DNA from: an uncultured Erysipelotrichaceae bacterium | GTDB taxonomy: Bacteria > Bacillota_I > Bacilli_A > RF39 > UBA660 | DNA length: 16,698 nucleotides | NCBI GenBank assembly: GCA_902796215.1 | Contig: CADBNY010000108.1 | Span: 1 to 16,698, forward strand | Direction of reading: 5' to 3' | In this document: piece by piece, positions 1 to 7,653 of the stretch | Layout: the number at the start of each line of letters is the position of its first letter | Numbering within the stretch: position 1 is the stretch's first letter | The notes under the pieces: model-generated | What the model was told of the DNA's origin: nothing | Databases searched by the model: none | Seen by the model: the letters and a program-made list of their open reading frames with translations, nothing else | Made by a program: the position numbers and the translations under genes

Positions 1-19
1 AAAGAATTGTTTTTCTATA

Positions 20-1156
20 CTAAAAATTACGATCTCTTAAAAATGGAGGAATACTCATATCAACATTTCCTGAGGTACTACCACTAATACGATCATCATC
101 TTCTAAAATTTCTGGTTGATATGCATAATTATCTCTTCCTCTTCTACTTGGTTGAGAACTTTGTGAATTATTATGACTTGCCTCAGCTAGGTCAGCTGCT
201 TTCTTTGCTTTATCAAATCCTGTTGCAATAACAGTAACAATAACTTCATCATTTAAATTTTCATTAATAACGGAACCAAAGATAGTATTAATATCTGTAT
301 TAGCAGCACTACGTACAACTTCAGCTGCTTGTTCAGCTTCAAACAAAGTTAAGTTTAAGCCACCAGTGATATTGATAATAGCATCCGTAGCGCCTTCAAT
401 TGAAGTTTCAAGTAAAGGACTAGATACAGCTTGCTTAGCAGCCTCTAGCGCTCTATCTTCTCCCATACCAATACCAATACCAATAATAGCACGTCCACTC
501 TTTTCCATGACTGCTTTAACATCCGCAAAATCCAAGTTAACAAGTCCTACAACAGCAATCAAATCTGAAATAGATTGAACACCACGACGAAGAACATTAT
601 CAACTTCTTTAAATGCTTCTAGCATCGGAGTAGATTTATCAATAATTTCTCTTAAACGATCATTAGGAATAACGATTAAAGTATCTACGTGTTTTTTCAA
701 CTCATCAATCCCTTGAAGCGCATTTTCCATTCTTCTCTTACCTTCAAAAGAAAATGGTTTTGTAACAATAGCAACTGTTAAAGCTCCAAGTCCTTGAGCA
801 ATTTCAGCAACAATTGCAGCAGCTCCAGTCCCAGTTCCACCACCCATTCCACAAGTAATGAAAACCATATCAGCTCCACTTAATGCATCCTCAATTTCTT
901 TTTTAGATTCAACAGCAGACTCTTTCCCAACTTCTGGCTTTCCGCCTGCCCCTAATCCATCTGTAAGATTCGCTCCTATTTGAATTTTAACATCTGCCTT
1001 AGAAGAATTTAGAACTTGTAAATCAGTATTAGCCGCAATAAATTCAACACCCTTAACGCCTGATTCGACCATTCGATTAATAGCATTACCACCGCCACCA
1101 CCTAAACCAATGACTTTGATTTTTGCTAATTGATCCATTTCTAATCCGCCTATCAT
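20..1156 (-). CDS. ftsZ: Cell division protein FtsZ (tubulin-like GTPase)
   Basis: FtsZ polymerises with GTP into the cytoplasmic Z-ring that organises septal wall synthesis. The 378-residue protein shows the N-terminal nucleotide-binding glycine run (GLGGGGGNAINRM, residues 17-29), the tubulin signature GGGTGTG (105-111) and the T7-loop-type segment NLDFADVK near residue 210. A linker of roughly 45 polar residues leads to a conserved C-terminal peptide, IPPFLRDR (369-376), the usual docking site for FtsA and other membrane tethers. The start at 1156 is chosen because AAGGAGGA (1163-1170) lies 6-7 bases upstream. An internal ATG at 1138 (MDQ) has a weaker site. The ribosome binding site overlaps the ftsA stop codon, and only 12 bases separate the genes, so co-translation with ftsA is likely. 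The length is typical of the family and all key motifs are present. Confidence 0.98.
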   Translation of the reverse strand: MIGGLEMDQLAKIKVIGLGGGGGNAINRMVESGVKGVEFIAANTDLQVLNSSKADVKIQIGANLTDGLGAGGKPEVGKESAVESKKEIEDALSGADMVFITCGMGGGTGTGAAAIVAEIAQGLGALTVAIVTKPFSFEGKRRMENALQGIDELKKHVDTLIVIPNDRLREIIDKSTPMLEAFKEVDNVLRRGVQSISDLIAVVGLVNLDFADVKAVMEKSGRAIIGIGIGMGEDRALEAAKQAVSSPLLETSIEGATDAIINITGGLNLTLFEAEQAAEVVRSAANTDINTIFGSVINENLNDEVIVTVIATGFDKAKKAADLAEASHNNSQSSQPSRRGRDNYAYQPEILEDDDRISGSTSGNVDMSIPPFLRDRNF

Positions 1157-1168
1157 ACCTTTTCCTCC

Positions 1169-2404
1169 TTAATTATCGAAAAAGTGCCCAAACACTCTAT
1201 TAATTATATTTTCCTTTGGAATACTAGACTCTATTGATAACATAGCAGAAATATCATCTTTCGAAAACATATTATACTTTTTTCCTCTTAAAGCCAATTT
1301 ATCATCAAAATATCTTAAAATTCCGTAGCAACTGCTATATTTATTATGTCGAATACCCATTGTAGTAATATTCCATATCTTTGCAACAAAACCAAATTCT
1401 TGCTCTACTAAATAAGAAAAAGCAGACATTTCAGTTAAGCCACCTGTTATAATTATATAACGTATTTCCCTATTTGTTAAGTTTTTTATTTCATTTTTAG
1501 CAAGTTTTAAAATTTCTTGAATCCTCGCTTCTACAACTTTAGAAACATTCACTTGATTAACTGTCTTTGTCGTATCCTTATCAATAGAAAAAGTATAAAC
1601 ATCATTAATATCTGCATAAGAAGAATCAGCAACAGCAAAAGTTTCTTTTATTTTTCTAGACTCTCTCAATTTTGACTTAAAAACATAAGTAAGATCTTTA
1701 TCAACATTACTACTTCCTACCAATAATGTACTATTTTTTATCTGAATTCCTTTATTAAAAACAGAAATATTAGTAGACTCTTCTCCTATATTAATAATAG
1801 CTCCTACTAATTCATCATATTTCTTATTTTTTATAGAATAATAATCTCCAACAGAAGTAAAAGCAATATCTACAGCTTCTACTCCACTTAATTTTAAAAC
1901 TTCTAAAATACGATATAAAGGTTCTTTAGGTACAGTACTAATAACAACCTTTGTTTCTAATACACTCCCCTTCATCCCTTTAGGATCTAAAACACTTTTT
2001 TTATCATCAATAGTAAAATTAATTGGCATAGCAGTAACTAATTCATCATTTGTAAAATCATATTTTTTTATAGCACTTAGCAACACATTACTAACATCTA
2101 CACCAGTAATTTCATTATAATCAATAACATTACTATTACCAACTACTATGTTCATTTTGCAATTAGATGGAGGAATACAAGCAATTACTTTAGTAATCTT
2201 CATACCCAAAGAATCACTAGCTTGCCTTACAGCACTTTTTATACTAGAAATAGCAGATTTTGTATCAACAATAAAACCATTTTGAATACCCTCTGAAGGA
2301 CTACTTACCGCAGCAAGTACAAAATATTTTTCATTTTTCTTTTCAGCAACAACAACTTTTATGCTATCTGTTCCTAAATCAATTCCAGCATATATATCAC
2401 TCAT
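1169..2404 (-). CDS. ftsA: Cell division protein FtsA (actin-like Z-ring tether)
   Basis: FtsA is an actin-fold ATPase that ties FtsZ filaments to the membrane and helps recruit the divisome. The 411-residue protein has a clear phosphate-1 motif (GIDLGTDS, 7-14). It also has the FtsA-specific 1C/SHS2 region, including the family-typical segment AMPINFTID...LDPKGMKG (about 125-146), and an adenosine-type motif IIITGG (317-322). The last 15 or so residues (NIINRVFGHFFDN) could form the membrane-binding amphipathic helix expected here. The phosphate-2 loop (N205-IGEEST-N212) departs from the usual D-x-G-G-G-T-x-D pattern, so nucleotide handling may be altered. The start is supported by AGGAGG six bases upstream. 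The gene has its own promoter (2429-2457) and directly precedes ftsZ. Family assignment is firm; ATPase competence is uncertain. Confidence 0.93.
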   Translation of the reverse strand: MSDIYAGIDLGTDSIKVVVAEKKNEKYFVLAAVSSPSEGIQNGFIVDTKSAISSIKSAVRQASDSLGMKITKVIACIPPSNCKMNIVVGNSNVIDYNEITGVDVSNVLLSAIKKYDFTNDELVTAMPINFTIDDKKSVLDPKGMKGSVLETKVVISTVPKEPLYRILEVLKLSGVEAVDIAFTSVGDYYSIKNKKYDELVGAIINIGEESTNISVFNKGIQIKNSTLLVGSSNVDKDLTYVFKSKLRESRKIKETFAVADSSYADINDVYTFSIDKDTTKTVNQVNVSKVVEARIQEILKLAKNEIKNLTNREIRYIIITGGLTEMSAFSYLVEQEFGFVAKIWNITTMGIRHNKYSSCYGILRYFDDKLALRGKKYNMFSKDDISAMLSIESSIPKENIINRVFGHFFDN

Positions 2405-2428
2405 TCAAATCCTCCTACTCTAAATTTT

Positions 2429-2457
2429 ATTATACTATAAATATTTTCATCTGACTA
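2429..2457 (-). promoter_or_regulatory. SigA-type promoter for ftsA-ftsZ
   Basis: Reading the minus strand, TAGTCA (2452-2457, four of six matches to TTGACA) is followed after exactly 17 bases by a consensus TATAAT (2429-2434). The predicted transcript start near 2422 leaves a leader of about 18 bases holding the AGGAGG of ftsA. It lies in the 66-base gap after membrane protein A, where no terminator is visible. ftsAZ can therefore be expressed from here and also by read-through from upstream. Confidence 0.65.
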
Positions 2458-2470
2458 TATTTTTATGAAA

Positions 2471-3904
2471 TTAATCATTTTTCATATATAAATAAGTCTT
2501 TTTACTTTTATAAAGTAAATGATAGAAATCATTAGATTTTAAATATTGATATATAGGTTCTCTTTTATCAACAACTAAATATTTAAAATGATACTTTTCT
2601 AAAAACAAATCATATTGAAGTTTCCCATTCATTAATAAATAATACTCATGAAAAATATCTTCTTTATGATTATTAACTTTCAAAAACAACTCTGCTCTAG
2701 TATCAATATAAGTCTTATACCCATAAAAACTATAATAGCTACCATCAAAATTACCTGTATAAATTACTTCACCGGCATCAATATTACAATTCATATAATT
2801 TAAAACATCATATTGACCAGCCTTTTTTAATAAAACATAACTTTCTCTATTTAGAATAATAACACAAACTAATAATAAAAAAGCAAATACATATCCCCAA
2901 ATATACTTTTTATAAAACCTGTTATCTATTTCTAATTTTAAATCAATATATTCACTGCAAAAAACCAAACTACAAATATAAAATAGCGATACATTTCGAA
3001 TATTTAATAAAGCCATAAAATAAGTACCATAAAAAAATAACAATTTATAAAAATCTACTTTTTTCTTACTTCTAATAAATAAATAACTAACTCCAATCAT
3101 AACAAATAAAGTTAAATATCCAAAAAACTGAACATATTTTAAATCACTATTAAGACTTAATCCATTCATTTCCCAAATCATATTATTTATATCAGGAATA
3201 CCATATGAACGAAGCGAATATGTCATAGCTTCTATACCATATGGATTAATAAAGCCAACTAAAATCATCAATAATAAAATAAATAATAATTTAAAAATAA
3301 ACTTATTTTTATCTATATAATACGAATAAACATAGTAAACAACATATGGACCTAATAATATAAACAATATTGGCCACATACTAGCATGCAAATTTATTTC
3401 TAATAAACTAAGTAAAATTAAAAAATAAATAATTTTACTTTCTTGTCTTCGATAAGATTCCATAATATAAAATAACAATATATAGATAATTAAAGAAAAT
3501 ATAATCGGTCTACAAGTAATAGATATAAATGATAATAAAACATCTACAATAATAGTTATCATACTGGATATAAATTTATTATTATTAATCTTAATACATA
3601 ACTTATATAATAAAAACAAAATAATAAAATTAGCTCCCCAAACAATGAAATATATACCTAAAACTCCAAATATTTTATAAAATGAATAAAATATTATACT
3701 AGACAACCATTGCTGCATAACAAAATGTAATCCTGAGTGCATCGTTAAAAAATCAGTATGTGGAAATCCATGATTCAAAACATATCTTCCATGACTAAGT
3801 AAAAACCAAATATCACATTCTGATGAAATATTAATAATAAACGTTAAAATAATTGGAATAAAAAGAAAAATATAACATAGATGTTTACTTATTTTTTTAT
3901 TCAT
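2471..3904 (-). CDS. Polytopic membrane protein A, GT-C-like, paralogue of the protein at 5480-6928
   Basis: This 477-residue integral membrane protein has one hydrophobic segment near residues 9-27, then about ten more, and a soluble C-terminal domain of about 125 residues. Right after the first segment comes D31-IWFLLSHG, followed by HG.PHT.FLT and VMQQW; a FINPYG motif lies mid-protein. The C-terminal domain carries GYKTYIDTRAE and KEDIFHEYY. A conserved Asp in the first outer loop resembles the catalytic arrangement of GT-C glycosyltransferases that use polyprenyl-phosphate sugars. I recall similar proteins (D.W..L..G....G..P..D.F, ...NPYG, ...DGRA) being annotated only as hypothetical membrane proteins, so the enzymatic role is inference. 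The start overlaps the FAD gene's end by 8 bases, with AGGAGGAG just upstream, indicating translational coupling. An undecaprenyl-linked sugar transfer or flipping role would fit the context, but no substrate can be named. Confidence 0.85.
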   Translation of the reverse strand: MNKKISKHLCYIFLFIPIILTFIINISSECDIWFLLSHGRYVLNHGFPHTDFLTMHSGLHFVMQQWLSSIIFYSFYKIFGVLGIYFIVWGANFIILFLLYKLCIKINNNKFISSMITIIVDVLLSFISITCRPIIFSLIIYILLFYIMESYRRQESKIIYFLILLSLLEINLHASMWPILFILLGPYVVYYVYSYYIDKNKFIFKLLFILLLMILVGFINPYGIEAMTYSLRSYGIPDINNMIWEMNGLSLNSDLKYVQFFGYLTLFVMIGVSYLFIRSKKKVDFYKLLFFYGTYFMALLNIRNVSLFYICSLVFCSEYIDLKLEIDNRFYKKYIWGYVFAFLLLVCVIILNRESYVLLKKAGQYDVLNYMNCNIDAGEVIYTGNFDGSYYSFYGYKTYIDTRAELFLKVNNHKEDIFHEYYLLMNGKLQYDLFLEKYHFKYLVVDKREPIYQYLKSNDFYHLLYKSKKTYLYMKND

Positions 3905-5438
3905 TTTTCTCCTCCTGATAACTCTTATCTACATTAACATTCCATAATTTTTCTAAATCATGAGAATTATTTTTTATTAAATCTGCACATATCATTCCAC
4001 TTAAAATGGAATGATCCATATTATTATAAGAATGTGTACCATTCCTACCAATACAATATAAATTATCAATTGTATTAATATACTCTCGAATTTTTCCAAT
4101 AGATTCATAACTATCAAAATAAGCAGGATAAGCTTTTTTTACTTTAACAACTTTACTATCTAATAATTCACCATCATAAAACCCTATTTTTTTTAATTCT
4201 TCTTTTGCAAACTTCACCAAATCCTCTTCCTTCCTATTCCAAAGAAAGTCCCCTTCATTGCAAAAGTATTCTAATCCAATCCATATAGTATGAACAGGAT
4301 CTTTTACCATATAGCTAGACCAATTATTAAATATTTGAACTCTTCCCATTTGGACAGAACTATCTTGAATATAAATCCAATTATCCGGCACATTATTATG
4401 AATAGTCTTAATTTTTGTTTTATTTCTTAAGTTAAGCTCTGGAACTAATACCCCAATAGTTATAAAATCTCTATATGGTAAAGACTTACTAATTTGAGAT
4501 ATACTTTTTGGAATACCATTCATGCTATTTATTAAATCTTTAATAGCCATAGATGAAATTAGTTTATCACACAAAAGAGTTACCTTTTTTCCATCCTTTT
4601 CATAAACAATACTATTAATACAATGACTTTTCTTTTTAATTTGAATAACTTTACTATTTAAAAGAATTTTTCCTCCCATATTCTCTATCTTTTTAGCCAA
4701 TTCCTCATAAAATTCTCCTGGGCCATATTTAGGATAATAAAAAGATTCAATTAAACTAATTTCTTTATTCTTATTTTGAATATGAAATACCCTTTTATAG
4801 TAATCAATTAATACTTTTCGAATTGAAATACCTTTTACTCTCTGACTCCCCCAACTAGAACTTATTTCACTTGGAGTTCTTCCCCAAATTTTAGTAGTAT
4901 ATCCTTTAAAAAACATTTGATATAATTTATTACCAAAACGATTAATATAAAAATTTTCCAAATTAATTTCTTTCCTTTTAAAAATAGATGCATAAATATA
5001 ACTAAAACCACATTTTATTGTTGTTATAAAACCCATATTTTTAATTGTTCTCATATTCAAACTAATTGGATAATCAAAAAATTTATGATGATAAAAAATT
5101 CTAGATACACGATTGCGAATAAGCATTACATTATCCTCTTTTTCAGGATCTTTTTTTCCAGCAAATTTCTTATTTATATTTAACAATTTATCATCATATG
5201 CTGGATATCCTTGTAACGGCATAATATCCAGCCATAATTTCAAAACTTCTCTATTTTTAGTAAAAAAACGATGTCCACCAATATCCATTCGATTACCATT
5301 ATGATTAATTGTCTTACTAATACCACCTACTGCATTACTTTCTTCTAAAATAGTAACTTTAATATTTTTACTATTTTTTAACAATTCATAAGCACAAGCA
5401 AGTCCAGCAGGGCCAGCACCAATAACAATAATTTCCAT
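3897..5438 (-). CDS. FAD-dependent oxidoreductase, amine oxidase / UDP-galactopyranose-mutase-like
   Basis: This 513-residue cytoplasmic flavoprotein has an N-terminal dinucleotide-binding fold: GAGPAG at 7-12, E32 at the end of the second strand for ribose binding, and VGG at 37-39. GGHRFFT (54-60) is typical of the NAD(P)/FAD-binding proteins found in polysaccharide clusters, which are often mislabelled protoporphyrinogen oxidase. A C-terminal FAD-contact region near 460-488 contains CIGRNGTHSYNNMDHS. Relatives include UDP-galactopyranose mutase, but the length and the GHRFF segment suggest a distinct subfamily whose substrate is unknown to me. It sits between two paralogous membrane proteins and overlaps the downstream one, so a role in making or modifying a sugar or lipid-linked sugar that they handle is the best inference. 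The start is ATG at 5438 with a modest GGTGAG site. A terminator and a possible extended -10 promoter lie just upstream. Confidence 0.85.
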   Translation of the reverse strand: MEIIVIGAGPAGLACAYELLKNSKNIKVTILEESNAVGGISKTINHNGNRMDIGGHRFFTKNREVLKLWLDIMPLQGYPAYDDKLLNINKKFAGKKDPEKEDNVMLIRNRVSRIFYHHKFFDYPISLNMRTIKNMGFITTIKCGFSYIYASIFKRKEINLENFYINRFGNKLYQMFFKGYTTKIWGRTPSEISSSWGSQRVKGISIRKVLIDYYKRVFHIQNKNKEISLIESFYYPKYGPGEFYEELAKKIENMGGKILLNSKVIQIKKKSHCINSIVYEKDGKKVTLLCDKLISSMAIKDLINSMNGIPKSISQISKSLPYRDFITIGVLVPELNLRNKTKIKTIHNNVPDNWIYIQDSSVQMGRVQIFNNWSSYMVKDPVHTIWIGLEYFCNEGDFLWNRKEEDLVKFAKEELKKIGFYDGELLDSKVVKVKKAYPAYFDSYESIGKIREYINTIDNLYCIGRNGTHSYNNMDHSILSGMICADLIKNNSHDLEKLWNVNVDKSYQEEKNE

Positions 5439-5453
5439 AATCTCACCATATTC

Positions 5454-5462
5454 AGTATAACA
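5454..5462 (-). promoter_or_regulatory. Possible extended -10 promoter for the FAD gene
   Basis: On the minus strand TGTTATACT reads as TG-N-TATACT, an extended -10 element, directly behind the upstream terminator's T-run. No good -35 is present at 17 bases, where the T-tract falls. The predicted start near 5447 would give a leader of only about nine bases that begins with the GGTGAG ribosome binding site. This is plausible but unproven; read-through of the terminator is the alternative. Confidence 0.35.
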
Positions 5463-5467
5463 TGTAT

Positions 5468-5497
5468 AAAAAAAAAAGACTATTCAATAGAATAATC
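5468..5497 (-). terminator. Rho-independent terminator after membrane protein B
   Basis: The minus-strand transcript forms an 8-bp stem, GATTATTC with GAATAGTC (one G-U pair), closed by the loop TATT and followed at once by ten U residues (A-run 5468-5477 on the plus strand). The hairpin includes the last codons and the stop codon of the gene. It marks a likely end or attenuation point for the murG-murB-divIB transcript before the FAD gene. The stem is AT-rich, so leakage is expected. Confidence 0.65.
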
Positions 5498-6928
5498 CTT
5501 TTCATATAAATAATTATCACCTTGCCTACAAACAATCTTATAATAATCATTACTTTGCAAATAATAATAGATAAAACTATCTTTAGGAACCACCAAATGA
5601 GTAAATTGATATTTATCAATAAACTGATCATAATCAATATCTCCTATTAGTACTCTATAGTATTCATCAAAAATATCTTCTTTTTTATTATTCTTCTTTA
5701 AAAACACTTCTGCTCTAGTATCCATATATACTTTATAACCACTATATTCAAAATAAGGCCCATCATCAAAATAAGTAAATATCCTCAAATTATCTTTATT
5801 ATTTTTATTCTCATCTAAATAATGAACTAACTCATTAACAGTAGTATTTTTAATAGTATAACCCCCTCTACAACAATTAATCCCATATATAAATATTAGA
5901 AATATAAAGCCAATAAAATAAACTTTATTAGCAATTTTATAATCTTCTTTTTTATGAAAATTTAATACAACAAAAGGTAAAGTTCCAATGAGTAAAAAAG
6001 AAAGATTCCTTAAATTCATAACAGCCATAAAACTAAGACCAAAAAAGAAAAAATAGTAATGAATCGGACATTTTTTAGAATTTTTTATAATAAAAAATAA
6101 ATTAATTATAATAACAAATAATACAAAACTACTATTACATAGTAAAGTGTAATTATGAATATCTAAAGAAAAAGAATGCATCTCTACAATTAATTGATTA
6201 AAAAGAGAAATACCATAAGAATGAAAAGTATAGACTAAAGCTTCAATTCCATAAGGATTAATGAAAGAAATTAATACCGAAAGAAATATAACAAAAAGAA
6301 GTAAAAATAAACGCTTATCCTTTTTTTTTAAATAAAAATTTAAAAACTCTATAACAAATGGCATACAAAAAACAAATAACATAGGCCAAATAGATGCATG
6401 AAAATTAACTAACAAAATACTAAGAACTGGTAAAAAATATAATTTCTTACTACTATTAACATAATAATCTTCTAATATATATAAAGTAAGTATTAATAAT
6501 AATAAACTAATTATTTGTGGTCTCGGTAAAATAAAATTGAACTGTAATAATAAATCAATAACGCTAGCAACAATACAGGAAAAATATTTATTATTTTTAC
6601 TAATCAACATACAAAGTTTATATAAAGAAAATAATATTAAAACATTTATAAAACCAACGAATAAGTTGATACCAATACTACCAAAAAAATGATATATCAA
6701 ATACAAAATGACCGAAAATCCCCACTGTTGCATAACAAAGCACAAATCATGATGAATAGTCAAAAATTCAGTATGAGGGATTCCATGATGAACAACATAT
6801 TGACCATGTGAAAGCAAAAACCAAATATCCTCAACTTGATTAGTATAATGAATAAATAAAAAGAAAAATAGCGGTAAAAAGAAAAATAAATATGAAATAC
6901 TATTTTTTTTATAAAATAATTTACTCAT
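5480..6928 (-). CDS. Polytopic membrane protein B, GT-C-like, paralogue of the protein at 2471-3904
   Basis: This 482-residue membrane protein has about eleven hydrophobic segments and a soluble C-terminal domain. It has the same landmarks as protein A: D34-IWFLLSHG after the first segment, HG.PHTEFLT, VMQQW, FINPYG, then GYKVYMDTRAE and KEDIFDEYY near the end. Over the 36 positions from DIWFLL to MQQW, 27 are identical between the two proteins, so they are clear paralogues. The conserved Asp in the first outer loop supports a GT-C-type glycosyltransferase hypothesis; no activity is known to me. ATG at 6928 is preferred over an in-frame GTG at 6937, because AAAGGTGA sits six bases before the ATG and overlaps the GTG. 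It follows divIB by 33 bases with no visible promoter, so it is probably the last gene of the murG operon, ending at the terminator at 5468-5497. Confidence 0.85.
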   Translation of the reverse strand: MSKLFYKKNSISYLFFFLPLFFFLFIHYTNQVEDIWFLLSHGQYVVHHGIPHTEFLTIHHDLCFVMQQWGFSVILYLIYHFFGSIGINLFVGFINVLILFSLYKLCMLISKNNKYFSCIVASVIDLLLQFNFILPRPQIISLLLLILTLYILEDYYVNSSKKLYFLPVLSILLVNFHASIWPMLFVFCMPFVIEFLNFYLKKKDKRLFLLLFVIFLSVLISFINPYGIEALVYTFHSYGISLFNQLIVEMHSFSLDIHNYTLLCNSSFVLFVIIINLFFIIKNSKKCPIHYYFFFFGLSFMAVMNLRNLSFLLIGTLPFVVLNFHKKEDYKIANKVYFIGFIFLIFIYGINCCRGGYTIKNTTVNELVHYLDENKNNKDNLRIFTYFDDGPYFEYSGYKVYMDTRAEVFLKKNNKKEDIFDEYYRVLIGDIDYDQFIDKYQFTHLVVPKDSFIYYYLQSNDYYKIVCRQGDNYLYEKDYSIE

Positions 6929-6961
6929 ACACTTCACCTTTTCTCTAAACCACTATCAAAA

Positions 6962-7651
6962 TTATTCCATAATCTGAAAATGATTACCATTATCCAAGTA
7001 TAAAATACCTTTATGATTATCCAATTGTTTCAAAACTTCATTATAATGATTAATCATTTTAAATTTTGTTAAAGTAAGATAAACCATATTTCCATCATCC
7101 ATATAAAGTAAAAAGCGATCTTTATCATAATCATTAGGTTTATACTCAATATCACTAATTTTAGAAATCGTATTATCTTTTACTTTTGCCATTCCCAAGA
7201 TAAACTTTGAATACTTCTTATCAGGTATATAATTTAAAAGTCTAGGCACTCGAAAATCCCGACTAATATTATCTTCATCAACCCCTAAACCATTATCAAA
7301 TATATATTTATTTTGGTTTGAATCAAAAAACAATGGATGATTTTCAGAAACGTTTAGCTCAAACACAAACCACATTTTTTTCCTTAACTTCACATCTTTT
7401 ATGTATTTTGATTTTTTAATTTCCTTTTCGACAATACTACTTCTTGTTAAAAAGAATTTAGGATAATCCCTAATTTTTCCTAAGGATAAAATATAATCAT
7501 CGTTTAAATACTTAGTATTTAAAACAATAATATTTTTAACAGGAATCTTTAATACTAAAAATATAGAAAAAACAAATACAATAAAAAAACCTAAAGCGAA
7601 TAAAAAATTAGTTAATTTGAGTTTTCTTTTTTTGATAACCTTTTTAGCCAT
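6962..7651 (-). CDS. divIB: Cell division protein DivIB/FtsQ
   Basis: DivIB is a single-pass divisome protein that links early and late division proteins and stabilises the FtsL-DivIC complex outside the membrane. The 229-residue protein has a short basic cytoplasmic tail (KKVIKKRKLK), one membrane segment (about 14-34), a POTRA-like region (about 35-105, starting IPVKNIIVLNTKYL) and a C-terminal beta domain. Sequence conservation is low, as usual for the family, so position after murB is an important part of the evidence. ATG at 7651 is chosen: GGGAG, lying inside the last murB codons, is five bases upstream. A longer frame from a TTG at 7663 would overlap murB and lacks a site. The murB stop and this start are two bases apart, indicating translational coupling. 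It is somewhat short compared with the 263-residue B. subtilis protein. Confidence 0.88.
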   Translation of the reverse strand: MAKKVIKKRKLKLTNFLFALGFFIVFVFSIFLVLKIPVKNIIVLNTKYLNDDYILSLGKIRDYPKFFLTRSSIVEKEIKKSKYIKDVKLRKKMWFVFELNVSENHPLFFDSNQNKYIFDNGLGVDEDNISRDFRVPRLLNYIPDKKYSKFILGMAKVKDNTISKISDIEYKPNDYDKDRFLLYMDDGNMVYLTLTKFKMINHYNEVLKQLDNHKGILYLDNGNHFQIME

Positions 7652-7653
7652 AA

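Noticed and set aside
467..484. Three tandem copies of the hexamer ACCAAT in ftsZ
   Set aside because: It encodes the Gly-Ile-Gly-Ile-Gly stretch that aligns without a gap with the same region of other FtsZ proteins; a codon coincidence rather than a repeat tract.
366..578. Plus-strand open frame of 70 codons inside ftsZ
   Set aside because: Lies entirely opposite conserved FtsZ codons, has no ribosome binding site, and its sequence mirrors the tubulin-domain coding strand.
5113..5304. Short open frames opposite or inside the FAD and protein B genes (also 5452-5637)
   Set aside because: Out-of-frame shadows of well-supported genes.
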